A DNA stretch of 64,000 bases, taken from contig JAWQEG010000169.1 of NCBI GenBank assembly GCA_033782935.1, positions 310,001-374,000 of the forward strand, given 5' to 3'. The notes under the pieces are model-generated. The model was given only the letters and a program-made list of their open reading frames with translations. It made no database searches and was not told where the DNA came from. Both the position numbers and the translations under genes were made by a program. Positions 24,331 to 37,537 of the stretch are shown here, one piece after another (position 1 is the stretch's first letter; every line of letters begins with the position of its first letter). This stretch comes from Petrolisthes cinctipes (taxonomy: Eukaryota; Arthropoda; Malacostraca; Decapoda; Porcellanidae).

Positions 24331-27300
24331 TATCGAATTTTCGGGTGTTTTGGGACTGAATTTGAGATATCGTCTTTTTGGCACCTAAAAGATCGATTTT
24401 TAGCATGTTTTTAGCCTATATTTTGAAAATATTCTAGCACTGTACAGATTGCTTCTGGGACCCCAAAATATTGAATTTTCGGGTGTTTTGAGCCTGAATT
24501 TGAGATATAAACGGGTTCAGAAGATGCATGCACATATCGACTTTTGTGCACCTAAAAGATCGATTTTCAGTATGTTTTGAGCATGTATTTTGAAAATACT
24601 CTAACACGGAGTAGGCATGTACAGATCGCTTCTGGGACCCCTAAATATCGAATTTTCGGGTGTTTTGGGACTGAATTTGAGATATCGACTTTTTGGCACC
24701 TAAAAGATCGATTTTTAGCTTGTTTTTAGCCTATATTTTGAAAATATTCTAGCACTGTACAGATTGCTTCTGGGACCCCAAAATATTGAATTTTCGGGTG
24801 TTTTGAGCCTGAATTTGAGATACAAACGGGTACAGAAGATACATGCACATATTGACTTTGGGCACCAAAAATATCGATATTCAGCATGTTTTGGGCCTGA
24901 ATTTTGAAAATACTCTAACACGAAGTAGGGATGTACAGATCGCTTCTGGGACCCCAAAATATCGAATTTTCGGGTGTTTAGGGCCAGAATTTGAGATATA
25001 AACGGGTACAGAAGATGCATGCACATATCGACTTTAGGGCACCTAAAAGATCGATTTTCAGTATGTTTTTGGCCTGTATTTTGAAAATACTCTAACACGG
25101 AGTAGGCATGTACAGATACCTTCTGGGACCTCTAAATATCGAATTTTCGGGTGTTTTGGGACTGAATTTGAGATATCGATTTCTTGGCACCTAAAATGTC
25201 GATTTTTAGCATGTTTTTAGCCTATATTTTGAAAATATTCTAGCACTGTGTAGGCATGTACAGATTGCTTCTGGGACCCCAAAATATTGAATTTTCGGGT
25301 GTTTTGAGCCTTAATTTGAGATATAAACGGGTACAGAAGATACATGCACATATCGACTTTTGTGTACCTAAAAGATCGATTTTCAGTATGTTTTGAGCAT
25401 GTATTTTGAAAATACTCTAACACGGAGTAGGCATGTACAGATCGCTTCTGGGACCCCAAAATATTGAATTTTCGGGTGTTTTGAGCCAGAATTTGAGATA
25501 TAAACGGGTACTGAAGATGCATGCACATATCGACTTTTGTGCACCTAAAAGATCGATTTTCAGTATGTTTTGAGCATGTATTTTGAAAATACTCTAACAC
25601 GGAGTAGGCATGTACAGATCGCTTCTGGGACCTCAAAATATTGAATTTTCGGGTGTTTTGAGCCTGAATTTGAGATATAAACGGGTACTGAAGATGCATG
25701 CACATATCGACTTTTGTGCACCTAAAAGATCGATTTTTAGTATGTTTTGAGCATGTATTTTGAAAATACTCTAATACGGAGTAGGCATGTACAGATCGCT
25801 TCTGGGACCCCTAAATATCGAATTTTCGGGTGTTTTGGGACTGAATTTGAGATATCGACTTTTTGGCACCTAAAAGATCGATTTTTAGCATGTTTTTAGC
25901 CTATATTTTGAAAATATTCTAGCACTGAGTAGGCATGTACAGATTGCTTCTGGGACCCCAAAATATTGAATTTTCGGGTGTTTTGAGCCTGAATTTGAGA
26001 TATAAACGGGTACAGAAGATACATGCACATATTGACTTTGGGCATCTAAAATATCGATTTTCAGCATGTTTTGGGCCTGAATTTTGAAAATACTCTATCA
26101 CGGAGTAGGCATGTACAGATCGCTTCTGGGACCCCAAAATATCGAACTTTCGGGTGTCTAGGGCCAGAATTTGAGATATAAACGGGTACAGAAGATGCAT
26201 GCACATATCGACTTTTGGGCACCTAAAAGATCGATTTTCAGTATGTTTTTGTCCTGTAATTTGAAAATACTCTAACACGGAGTAGGCATGGACAGATACC
26301 TTCTGGGACCTCTAAATATCGAATTTTCGGGTGTTTTGGGACTGAATTTGAGATATCGATTTTTTGGCACCTAAAATGTCGATTTTTAGCATGTTTTTAG
26401 CCTATATTTTCAAAATATTCTAGCACTGTGTAGGCATGTACAGATTGCTTCTGGGACCCCAAAATATTGAATTTTCGGGTGTTTTGAGCATGAATTTAAG
26501 ATATAAACGGGTACTGAAGATGCATGCACATATCGACTTTTGTGCACCTAAAAGATCGATTTTCAGTATGTTTTGAGCATGTATTTTGAAAATACTCTAA
26601 CACGGAGTAGGCATGTACAGATCGCTTCTGGGACCCCTAAATATCGAATTTTCGGGTGTTTTGGGACTGAATTTGAGATATCGACTTTTTGGCACCTAAA
26701 AGATCGATTTTTAGCATGTTTTTAGCCTATATTTTGAAAATATTCTAGCACTGTACAGATTGCTTCTGGGACCCCAAAATATTGAATTTTTGGGTGTTTT
26801 GAGCCTGAATTTGAGATATAAACGGGTTCAGAAGATGCATGCACATATCGACTTTTGTGCACCTAAAAGATCGATTTTCAGTATGTTTTGAGCATGTATT
26901 TTGAAAATACTCTAACACGGAGTAGGCATGTACAGATCGCTTCTGGGACCCCTAAATATCGAATTTTCGGGTGTTTTGGGACTGAATTTGAGATATCGAC
27001 TTTTTGGCACCTAAAAGATCGATTTTTAGCTTGTTTTTAGCCTATATTTTGAAAATATTCTAGCACTGTACAGATTGCTTCTGGGACCCCAAAATATTGA
27101 ATTTTCGGGTGTTTTGAGCCTGAATTTGAGATACAAACGGGTACAGAAGATACATGCACATATTGACTTTGGGCACCAAAAATATCGATATTCAGCATGT
27201 TTTGGGCCTGAATTTTGAAAATACTCTAACACGAAGTAGGGATGTACAGATCGCTTCTGGGACCCCAAAATATCGAATTTTCGGGTGTTTAGGGCCAGAA

Positions 27301-28553
27301 TTTGAGATATAAACGGGTACAGAAGATGCATGCACATATCGACTTTTGTGCACCTAAAAGATCGATTTTCAGTATGTTTTGAGCATGTATTTTGAAAATA
27401 CTCTAACACGGAGTAGGCATGTACAGATCGCTTCAGGGACCTCAAAATATTGAATTTTCGGGTGTTTTGAGCCTGAATTTGAGATATAAACGGGTACTGA
27501 AGATGCATGCACATATCGACTTTTGTGCACCTAAAAGATCTATTTTTAGTATGTTTTGAGCATGTATTTTGAAAATACTCTAACACGGAGTAGGCATGTA
27601 CAGATACCTTCAGGGACCTCTAAATATCGAATTTTCGGGTGTTTTGGGACTGAATTTGAGATATCGATTTTTTGGCACCTAAAATGTCGATTTTTAGCAT
27701 GTTTTTAGCCTATATTTTGAAAATATTCTAGCACTGAGTAGGCATGTACAGATTGCTTCTGGGACCCCAAAATATTGAATTTTCGGGTGTTTTGAGCCTT
27801 AATTAAAGATATAAACGGGTACAGAAGATACATGCACATATCGACTTTCGTGCACCTAAAAGATCGATTTTCAGTATGTTTTGAGCATGTATTTTGAAAA
27901 TACTCTAACACGGAGTAGGCATGTACAGATCGCTTCTGGGACCCCTAAATATCGAATTTTCGGGTGTTTTGGGACTGAATTTGAGATATCGACTTTTTGG
28001 CACCTAAAAGATCGATTTTTAGCATGTTTTTAGCCTATATTTTGAAAATATTCTAGCACTGTACAGATTGCTTCTGGGACCCCAAAATATTGAATTTTCG
28101 GGTGTTTTGAGCCTGAATTTGAGATATAAACGGGTACAGAAGATACATGCACATATTGACTTTGGGCACCAAAAATATCGATTTTCAGCATGTTTTGGGC
28201 CTGAATTTTGAAAATACTCTAACACGGAGTAGGCATGTACAGATCGCTTCTGGGACCCCAAAATATCGAATTTTCGGGTGTTTAGGGCCAGAATTTAGGA
28301 TATAAACGGGTACAGAAGATGCATGCACATATCGACTTTAGGGCACCTAAAAGATCGATTTTCAGTATGTTTTTGGCCTGTATTTTGAAAATACTCTAAC
28401 ACGGAGTAGGCATGTACAGATACCTTCTGGGACCTCTAAATATCGAATTTTCGGGTGTTTTGGGACTGAATTTGAGATATCGATTTTTTGGCACCTAAAA
28501 TGTCGATTTTTAGCATGTTTTTAGCCTATATTTTGAAAATATTCTAGCACTGT
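24331..28553. repeat. Domain with 2,311-bp period
   Basis: About 23,300-25,030 matches about 25,611-27,341 at offset 2,311 bp. Part of it, about 22,400-23,470, also matches about 24,534-25,604 at offset 2,134; the difference of 177 is one extra monomer inside 25,217-25,705. Short-monomer spacing is a mixture of dimers, trimers and tetramers. Several alpha monomers here carry a 10-bp deletion just after CTAGCACTG. Confidence 0.78.
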
Positions 28554-31383
28554 GTAGGCATGTACAGATTGCTTCTGGGACCCCAAAATATTGAATTTTC
28601 GGGTGTTTTGAGCCTTAATTTGAGATATAAACGGGTACAGAAGATACATGCACATATCGACTTTCGTGCACCTAAAAGATCGATTTTCAGTATGTTTTGA
28701 GCATGTATTTTGAAAATACTCTAACACGGAGTAGGCATGTACAGATCGCTTCTGGGACCCCAAAATATTGAATTTTCGGGTGTTTTGAGCCTGAATTTGA
28801 GATATAAACGGGTACTGATGATGCATGCACATATCGAGTTTTGTGCACCTAAAAGATCGATTTTCAGTATGTTTTGAGCATGTATTTTGAAAATACTCTA
28901 ACACGGAGTAGGCATGTACAGATCGCTTCTGGGACCCCTAAATATCGAATTTTCGGGTGTTTTAGGACTGAATTTGAGATATCGACTTTTTGGCACCTAA
29001 AAGATCGATTTTTAGCATGTTTTTAGCCTATATTTTGAAAATATTCTAGCACTGTGTAGGCATGTACAGATTGCTTCTGGGACCCCAAAATATTGAATTT
29101 TCGGGTGTTTTGAGCCTGAATTTGAGATATAAACGGGTACAGAAGATACATGCACATATTGACTTTGGGCATCTAAAATATCGATTTTCAGCATGTTTTG
29201 GGCCTGAATTTTGAAAATACTCTAACACGGAGTAGGCATGCACAGATACCTTCTGGGACCTCTAAATATCGAATTTTCGGGTGTTTTGGGACTGAATTTG
29301 AGATACGATTTTTTGGCACCTAAAATGTCGATTTTTAGCATGTTTTTAGCCTATATTTTGAAAATATTCTAGCACTGTGTAGGCATGTACAGATTGCTTC
29401 TGGGACCCCAAAATATTGAATTTTCGGTTTTTTTGAGCCTGAATTTGAGATATAAACGGGTACAGAAACTACATGCACATATTGACTTTGGGCATCTAAA
29501 ATATCGATTTTCAGCATGTTTTGGGCCTGAATTTTGAAAATACTCTAACACGGAGTAGGCATGTACAGATCGCTTCTGGGACCCCAAAATATCGAACTTT
29601 CGGGTGTTTAGGGCCAGAATTTGAGATATAAACGGGTACAGAAGATGCATGCTCATATCGACTTTTGGGCACCTAAAAGATCGATTTTCAGTATGTTTTA
29701 GGCCTGTATTTTGAAAATACTCTAACACGGAGTAGGCATGCACAGATACCTTCTGGGACCTCTAAATATCGAATTTTCGGGTGTTTTGGGACTGAATTTG
29801 AGATATCGATTTTTTGGCACCTAAAATGTCGATTTTTAGCATGTTTTTAGCCTATATTTTGAAAATATTCTAGCACTGTGTAGGCATGTACAGATTGCTT
29901 CTGGGACCCCAAAATATTGAATTTTCGGGTGTTTTGAGCCTGAATTTGAGATATAAACGGGTACAGAAGATACATGCACATATTGACTTTGGGCATCTAA
30001 AATATCGATTTTCAGCATGTTTTGGGCCTGTATTTTGAAAATACTCTAACACGGAGTAGGCATGTACAGATCGATTCTGGGACCCCAAAATATCGAATTT
30101 TCGGGTGTTTAGGGCCAGAATTTGAGATATAAACGGATACAGAAGATGCATGCACATATCGACTTTTGGGCACCTAAAAGATCGATTTTCAGTATGTTTT
30201 TGGCCTGTATTTTGAAAATACTCTAACACGGAGTAGGCATGGACAGATACCTTCTGGGACCTCTAAATATCGAATTTTCGGGTGTTTTGGGACTGAATTT
30301 GAGATATCGATTTTTTGGCACCTAAAATGTCGATTTTTAGCATGTTTTTAGCCTATATTTTGAAAATATTCTAGCACTGTGTAGGCATGTACAGATTGCT
30401 TCTGGGACCCCAAAATATTGAATTTTCGGGTGTTTTGAGCCTTAATTTGAAATATAAACGGGTACAGAAGATACATGCACATATCGACTTTTGTGCACCT
30501 AAAAGATCGATTTTCAGTATGTTTTGAGCATGTATTTTGAAAATACTCTAACACGGAGTAGGCATGTACAGATCGCTTCTGGGACCCCAAAATATTGAAT
30601 TTTCGGGTGTTTTGAGCCTGAATTTGAGATATAAACGGGTACTGAAGATGCATGCACATATCGACTTTTGTGCACCTAAAAGATCGATTTTCAGTATGTT
30701 TTGAGCATGTAATTTGAAAATACTCTAACACGGAGTAGGCATGTACAGATCGCTTCTGGGACCCCTAAATATCGAATTTTCGGGTGTTTTGGGACTGAAT
30801 TTGAGATATCGACTTTTTGGCACCTAAAAGATCGATTTTTAACATGTGTTTAGCCTATATTTTGAAAATATTCTAGCACTGAGTAGGCATGTACAGATTG
30901 CTTCTGGGACCCCAAAATATTGAATTTTCGGGTGTTTTGAGCCTGAATTTGAGATATAAACGGGTACAGAAGATACATGCACATATTGACTTTGGGCACC
31001 AAAAATATCGATTTTCAGCATGTTTTGGGCCTGAATTTTGAAAATACTCTAACACGGAGTAGGCATGTACAGATCGCTTCTGGGACCCCAAAATATCGAA
31101 TTTTCGGGTGTTTAGGACCAGAATTTGAGATATAAACGGGTACAGAAGATGCATGCACATATCGACTTTAGGGCACCTAAAAGATCGATTTTCAGTATGT
31201 TTTTGGCATGTATTTTGAAAATACTCTAACAAGGAGTAAGCATGTACAGATACCTTCTGGGACCTCTAAATATCGAATTTTCGGGTGTTTTGGGACTGAA
31301 TTTGAGATATCGATTTTTTGGCACCTAAAATGTCGATTTTTAGCATGTTTTTAGCCTATATTTTGAAAATATTCTAGCACTGT
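28554..31383. repeat. Super-HOR copy S1 (2,830 bp, 17 monomers)
   Basis: This is the most complete copy of a 17-monomer unit. By short-monomer spacing it is trimer, dimer, trimer, trimer, trimer, trimer. Markers in order: CTTTCGTGCACC, CGAGTTTTGTGCACC, TTTTAGGACTG, GAGATACGATTTTTT, ACAGAAACTACATGC and CAAGGAGTAAGC. The next copy begins exactly 2,830 bp later. Confidence 0.87.
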
Positions 31384-33887
31384 GTAGGCATGTACAGATT
31401 GCTTCTGGGACACCAAAATATTGAATTTTCGGGTGTTTTGAGCCTTAATTTGAGATATAAACGGGTACAGAAGATACATGCACATATCGACTTTCGTGCA
31501 CCTAAAAGATCGATTTTCAGTATGTTTTGAGCATGTATTTTGAAAATACTCTAACACGGAGTAGGCATGTACAGATCGCTTCTGGGACCCCAAAATATTG
31601 AATTTTCGGGTGTTTTGAGCCTGAATTTGAGATATAAACGGGTACTGAAGATGCATGCACATATCGAGTTTTGTGCACCTAAAAGATCGATTTTCAGTAT
31701 GTTTTGAGCATGTATTTTGAAAATACTCTAACACGGAGTAGGCATGTACAGATCGCTTCTGGGACCCCTAAATATCGAATTTCCGGGTGTTTTAGGACTG
31801 AATTTGAGATATCGACTTTTTGGCACCTAAAAGATCGATTTTTAGCATGTTTTTAGCCTATATTTTGAAAATATTCTAGCACTGTGTAGGCATGTACAGA
31901 TTGCTTCTGGGACCCCAAAATATTGAATTTTCGGGTGTTTTGAGCCTGAATTTGAGATATAAACGGGTACAGAAGATACATGCACATATTGACTTTGGGC
32001 ATCTAAAATATCGATTTTCAGCATGTTTTGGGCCTGAATTTTGAAAATACTCTAACACGGAGTAGGCATGCACAGATACCTTCTGGGACCTCTAAATATC
32101 GAATTTTCGGGTGTTTTGGGACTGAATTTGAGATACGATTTTTTGGCACCTAAAATGTCGATTTTTAGCATGTTTTTAGCCTATATTTTGAAAATATTCT
32201 AGCACTGTGTAGGCATGTACAGATTGCTTCTGTGACCCCAAAATATTGAATTTTCGGGTGTTTTGAGCCTGAATTTGAGATATAAACGGGTACAGAAACT
32301 ACATGCACATATTGACTTTGGGCATCTAAAATATCGATTTTCAGCATGTTTTGGGCCTGAATTTTGAAAATACTCTAACACGGAGTAGGCATGTACAGAT
32401 CGCTTCTGGGACCCCAAAATATCGAACTTTCGGGTGTTTAGGGCCAGAATTTGAGATATAAACGGGTACAGAAGATGCATGCACATATCGACTTTTGGGC
32501 ACCTAAAAGATCGATTTTCAGTATGTTTTAGGCCTGTATTTTGAAAATACTCTAACACGGAGTAGGCATGCACAGATACCTTCTGGGACCTCTAAATATC
32601 GAATTTTCGGGTGTTTTGTGACTGAATTTGAGATACGATTTTTTGGCACCTAAAATGTCGATTTTTAGCATGTTTTTAGCCTATATTTTGAAAATATTCT
32701 AGCACTGTGTAGGCATGTACAGATTGCTTCTGGGACCCCAAAATATTGAATTTTCGGGTGTTTTGAGCCTGAATTTGAGATATAAACGGGTACAGAAACT
32801 ACATGCACATATTGACTTTGGGCATCTAAAATATCGATTTTCAGCATGTTTTGGGCCTGAATTTTGAAAATACTCTAACACGGAGTAGGCATGTACAGAT
32901 CGCTTCTGGGACCCCAAAATATCGAACTTTCGGGTGTTTAGGGCCAGAATTTGAGATATAAACGGGTACAGAAGATGCATGCACATATCGACTTTTGGGC
33001 ACCTAAAAGATCGATTTTCAGTATGTTTTAGGCCTGTATTTTGAAAATACTCTAACACGGAGTAGGCATGCACAGATACCTTCTGGGACCTCTAAATATC
33101 GAATTTTCGGGTGTTTTGGGACTGAATTTGAGATATCGATTTTTTGGCACCTAAAATGTCGATTTTTAGCATGTTTTTAGCCTATATTTTGAAAATATTC
33201 TAGCACTGTGTAGGCATGTACAGATTGCTTCTGGGACCCCAAAATATTGAATTTTCGGGTGTTTTGAGCCTTAATTTGAAATATAAACGGGTACAGAAGA
33301 TACATGCACATATCGACTTTTGTGCACCTAAAAGATCGATTTTCAGTATGTTTTGAGCATGTATTTTGAAAATACTCTAACACGGAGTAGGCATGTACAG
33401 ATCGCTTCTGGGACCCCAAAATATTGAATTTTCGGGTGTTTTGAGCCTGAATTTGAGATATAAACGGGTACAGAAGATACATGCACATATTGACTTTGGG
33501 CACCAAAAATATCGATTTTCAGCATGTTTTGGGCCTGAATTTTGAAAATACTCTAACACGGAGTAGGCATGTACAGATCGCTTCTGGGACCCCAAAATAT
33601 CGAATTTTCGGGTGTTTAGGACCAGAATTTGAGATATAAACGGGTACAGAAGATGCATGCACATATCGACTTTAGGGCACCTAAAAGATCGATTTTCATT
33701 ATGTTTTTGGCATGTATTTTGAAAATACTCTAACAAGGAGTAAGCATGTACAGATACCTTCTGGGACCTCTAAATATCGAATTTTCGGGTGTTTTGGGAC
33801 TGAATTTGAGATATCGATTTTTTGGCACCTAAAATGTCGATTTTTAGCATGTTTTTAGCCTATATTTTGAAAATATTCTAGCACTGT
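31384..33887. repeat. Super-HOR copy S2 (2,504 bp)
   Basis: Same marker order as S1, but 325 bp shorter. Near 33,400 a beta monomer is followed directly by an alpha monomer, forming a 679-bp tetramer where S1 has a trimer and another trimer; one beta plus gamma pair is therefore missing. It also introduces the marker GGGACACCAAAATATTG near 31,408, shared with S3-S5 but not S1. Confidence 0.85.
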
Positions 33888-36711
33888 GTAGGCATGTACA
33901 GATTGCTTCTGGGACACCAAAATATTGAATTTTCGGGTGTTTTGAGCCTTAATTTGAGATATAAACGGGTACAGAAGATACATGCACATATCGACTTTCG
34001 TGCACCTAAAAGATCAATTTTCAGTATGTTTTGAGCATGTATTTTGAAAATACTCTAACACGGAGTAGGCATGTACAGATCGCTTCTGGGACCCCAAAAT
34101 ATTGAATTTTCGGGTGTTTTAAGCCTGAATTTGAGATATAAACGGGTACTGAAGATGCATGCACATATCGAGTTTTGTGCACCTAAAAGATCGATTTTCA
34201 GTATGTTTTGAGCATGTATTTTGAAAATACTCTAACACGGAGTAGGCATGTACAGATCGCTTCTGGGACCCCTAAATATCGAATTTCCGGGTGTTTTAGG
34301 ACTGAATTTGAGATATCGACTTTTTGGCACCTAAAAGATCGATTTTTAGCATGTTTTTAGCCTATATTTTGAAAATATTCTAGCACTGTGTAGGCATGTA
34401 CAGATTGCTTCTGCGACCCCAAAATATTGAATTTTCGGGTGTTTTGAGCCTGAATTTGAGATATAAACGGGTACAGAAGATACATGCACATATTGACTTT
34501 GGGCATCTAAAATATCGATTTTCAGCATGTTTTGGGCCTGAATTTTGAAAATACTCTAACACGGAGTAGGCATGCACAGATACCTTCTGGGACCTCTAAA
34601 TATCGAATTTTCGGGTGTTTTGGGACTGAATTTGAGATACGATTTTTTGGCACCTAAAATGTCGATTTTTAGCATGTTTTTAGCCTATATTTTGAAAATA
34701 TTCTAGCACTGTGTAGGCATGTACAGATTGCTTCTGGGACCCCAAAATATTGAATTTTCGGGTGTTTTGAGCCTGAATTTGAGATATAAACGGGTACAGA
34801 AACTACATGCACATATTAACTTTGGGCATCTAAAATATCGATTTTCAGCATGTTTTGGGCCTGAATTTTGAAAATACTCTAACACGGAGTAGGCATGTAC
34901 AGATCGCTTCTGGGACCCCAAAATATCGAACTTTCGGGTGTTTAGGGCCAGAATTTGAGATATAAACGGGTACAGAAGATGCATGCACATATCGACTTTT
35001 GGGCACCTAAAAGATCGATTTTCAGTATGTTTTAGGCCTGTATTTTGAAAAAACTCTAACACGGAGTAGGCATGCACAGATACCTTCTGGGACCTCTAAA
35101 TATCGAATTTTCGGGTGTTTTGTGACTGAATTTGAGATACGATTTTTTGGCACCTAAAATGTCGATTTTTAGCATGTTTTTAGCCTATATTTTGAAAATA
35201 TTCTAGCACTGTGCAGATTGCTTCTGGGACCCCAAAATATTGAATTTTCGGGTGTTTTGAGCCTGAATTTGAGATATAAACGGGTACAGAAACTACATGC
35301 ACATATTGACTTTGGGCATCTAAAATATCGATTTTCAGCATGTTTTGGGCCTGAATTTTGAAAATACTCTAACACGGAGTAGGCATGTACAGATCGCTTC
35401 TGGGACCCCAAAATATCGAACTTTCGGGTGTTTAGGGCCAGAATTTGAGATATAAACGGGTACAGAAGATGCATGCACATATCGACTTTTGGGCACCTAA
35501 AAGATCGATTTTCAGTATGTTTTAGGCCTGTATTTTGAAAATACTCTAACACGGAGTAGGCATGCACAGATACCTTCTGGGACCTCTAAATATCGAATTT
35601 TCGGGTGTTTTGGGACTGAATTTGAGATATCGATTTTTTGGCACCTAAAATGTCGATTTTTAGCATGTTTTTAGCCTATATTTTGAAAATATTCTAGCAC
35701 TGTGTAGGCATCTACAGATTGCTTCTGGGACCCCAAAATATTGAATTTTCGGGTGTTTTGAGCCTTAATTTGAAATATAAACGGGTACAGAAGATACATG
35801 CACATATCGACTTTTGTGCACCTAAAAGATCGATTTTCAGTATGTTTTGAGCATGTATTTTGAAAATACTCTAACACGGAGTAGGCATGTACAGATCGCT
35901 TCTAGGACCCCAAAATATTGAATTTTCGGGTGTTTTGAGCCTGAATTTGAGATATAAACGGGTACTGAAGATGCATGCACATATCGACTTTTGTGCACCT
36001 AAAAGATCGATTTTCAGTATGTTTTGAGCATGTAATTTGAAAATACTCTAACACGGAGTGCCTTAGGCATGTACAGATCGCTTCTGGGACCCCTAAATAT
36101 CGAATTTTCGGGTGTTTTGGGACTGAATTTGAGATATCGACTTTTTGGCACCTAAAAGATCGATTTTTAACATGTGTTTAGCCTATATTTTGAAAATATT
36201 CTAGCACTGAGTAGGCATGTACAGATTGCTTCTGGGACCCCAAAATATTGAATTTTCGGGTGTTTTGAGCCTGAATTTGAGATATAAACGGGTACAGAAG
36301 ATACATGCACATATTGACTTTGGGCACCAAAAATATCGATTTGCAGCATGTTTTGGGCCTGAATTTTGAAAATACTCTAACACGGAGTAGGCATGTACAG
36401 ATCGCTTCTGGGACCCCAAAATATCGAATTTTCGGGTGTTTAGGACCAGAATTTGAGATATAAACGGGTACAGAAGATGCATGCACATATCGACTTTAGG
36501 GCACCTAAAAGATCGATTTTCAGTATGTTTTTGGCATGTATTTTGAAAATACTCTAACAAGGAGTAAGCATGTACAGATACCTTCTGGGACCTCTAAATA
36601 TCGAATTTTCGGGTGTTTTGGGACTGAATTTGAGATATCGATTTTTTGGCACCTAAAATGTCGATTTTTAGCATGTTTTTAGCCTATATTTTGAAAATAT
36701 TCTAGCACTGT
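33888..36711. repeat. Super-HOR copy S3 (2,824 bp)
   Basis: This copy has the full set of six sub-units. Its length differs from S1 by small changes that add up: a 10-bp deletion near 35,212 (CACTGTGCAGATTG), a 5-bp insertion near 36,059 and a 1-bp GAGATACG deletion near 35,130. The end of this copy carries AACATGTGTTTAGCC, also seen at about 30,841 in S1, 5,328 bp away. Confidence 0.85.
36055..36068. repeat. 5-bp insertion in the monomer start
   Basis: The usual GGAGTAGGCATG reads GGAGTGCCTTAGGCATG. The inserted GCCTT creates the small inverted repeat GCCT-T-AGGC, which suggests templated slippage. I saw no other copy. Confidence 0.75.
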
Positions 36712-37537
36712 GTAGGCATGTACAGATTGCTTCTGGGACACCAAAATATTGAATTTTCGGGTGTTTTGAGCCTTAATTTGAGATATAAACGGGTACAGAA
36801 GATACATGCACATATCGACTTTCGTGCACCTAAAAGATCGATTTTCAGTATGTTTTGAGCATGTATTTTGAAAATACTCTAACACGGAGTAGGCATGTAC
36901 AGATCGCTTCTGGGACCCCAAAATATTGAATTTTCGGGTGTTTTGAGCCTGAATTTGAGATATAAACGGGTACTGAAGATGCATGCACATATCGAGTTTT
37001 GTGCACCTAAAAGATCGATTTTCAGTATGTTTTGAGCATGTATTTTGAAAATACTCTAACACGGAGTAGGCATGTACAGATCGCTTCTGGGACCCCTAAA
37101 TATCGAATTTCCGGGTGTTTTAGGACTGAATTTGAGATATCGACTTTTTGGCACCTAAAAGATCGATTTTTAGCATGTTTTTAGCCTATATTTTGAAAAT
37201 ATTCTAGCACTGTGTAGGCATGTACAGATTGCTTCTGGGACCCCAAAATATTGAATTTTCGGGTGTTTTGAGCCTGAATTTGAGATATAAACGGGTACAG
37301 AAGATACATGCACATATTGACTTTGGGCATCTAAAATATCGATTTTCAGCATGTTTTGGGCCTGAATTTTGAAAATACTCTAACACGGAGTAGGCATGCA
37401 CAGATACCTTCTGGGACCTCTAAATATCGAATTTTCGGGTGTTTTGGGACTGAATTTGAGATATCGATTTTTTGGCACCTAAAATGTCGATTTTTAGCAT
37501 GTTTTTAGCCTATATTTTGAAAATATTCTAGCACTGT
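36712..37537. repeat. Super-HOR copy S4, truncated (826 bp)
   Basis: Only the first trimer and dimer of the super-unit are present before the next copy starts. The 826-bp offset to S5 holds over CGACTTTCGTGCACC, CGAGTTTTGTG and CCGGGTGTTTTAGGACTG. It looks like the product of an exchange between equivalent gamma-to-alpha junctions. Confidence 0.83.

Noticed and set aside
27026..27586. Long minus-strand open reading frame (186 codons), with dozens of related frames of 119-178 codons along the window
   Set aside because: Because 177 and 501 are multiples of 3, an accidental open frame persists through consecutive monomers and recurs in every HOR. Related frames are open on several frames and both strands, are broken by each 148- or 176-bp monomer, and show no conserved start, stop or regulatory context. 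They are by-products of the repeat.
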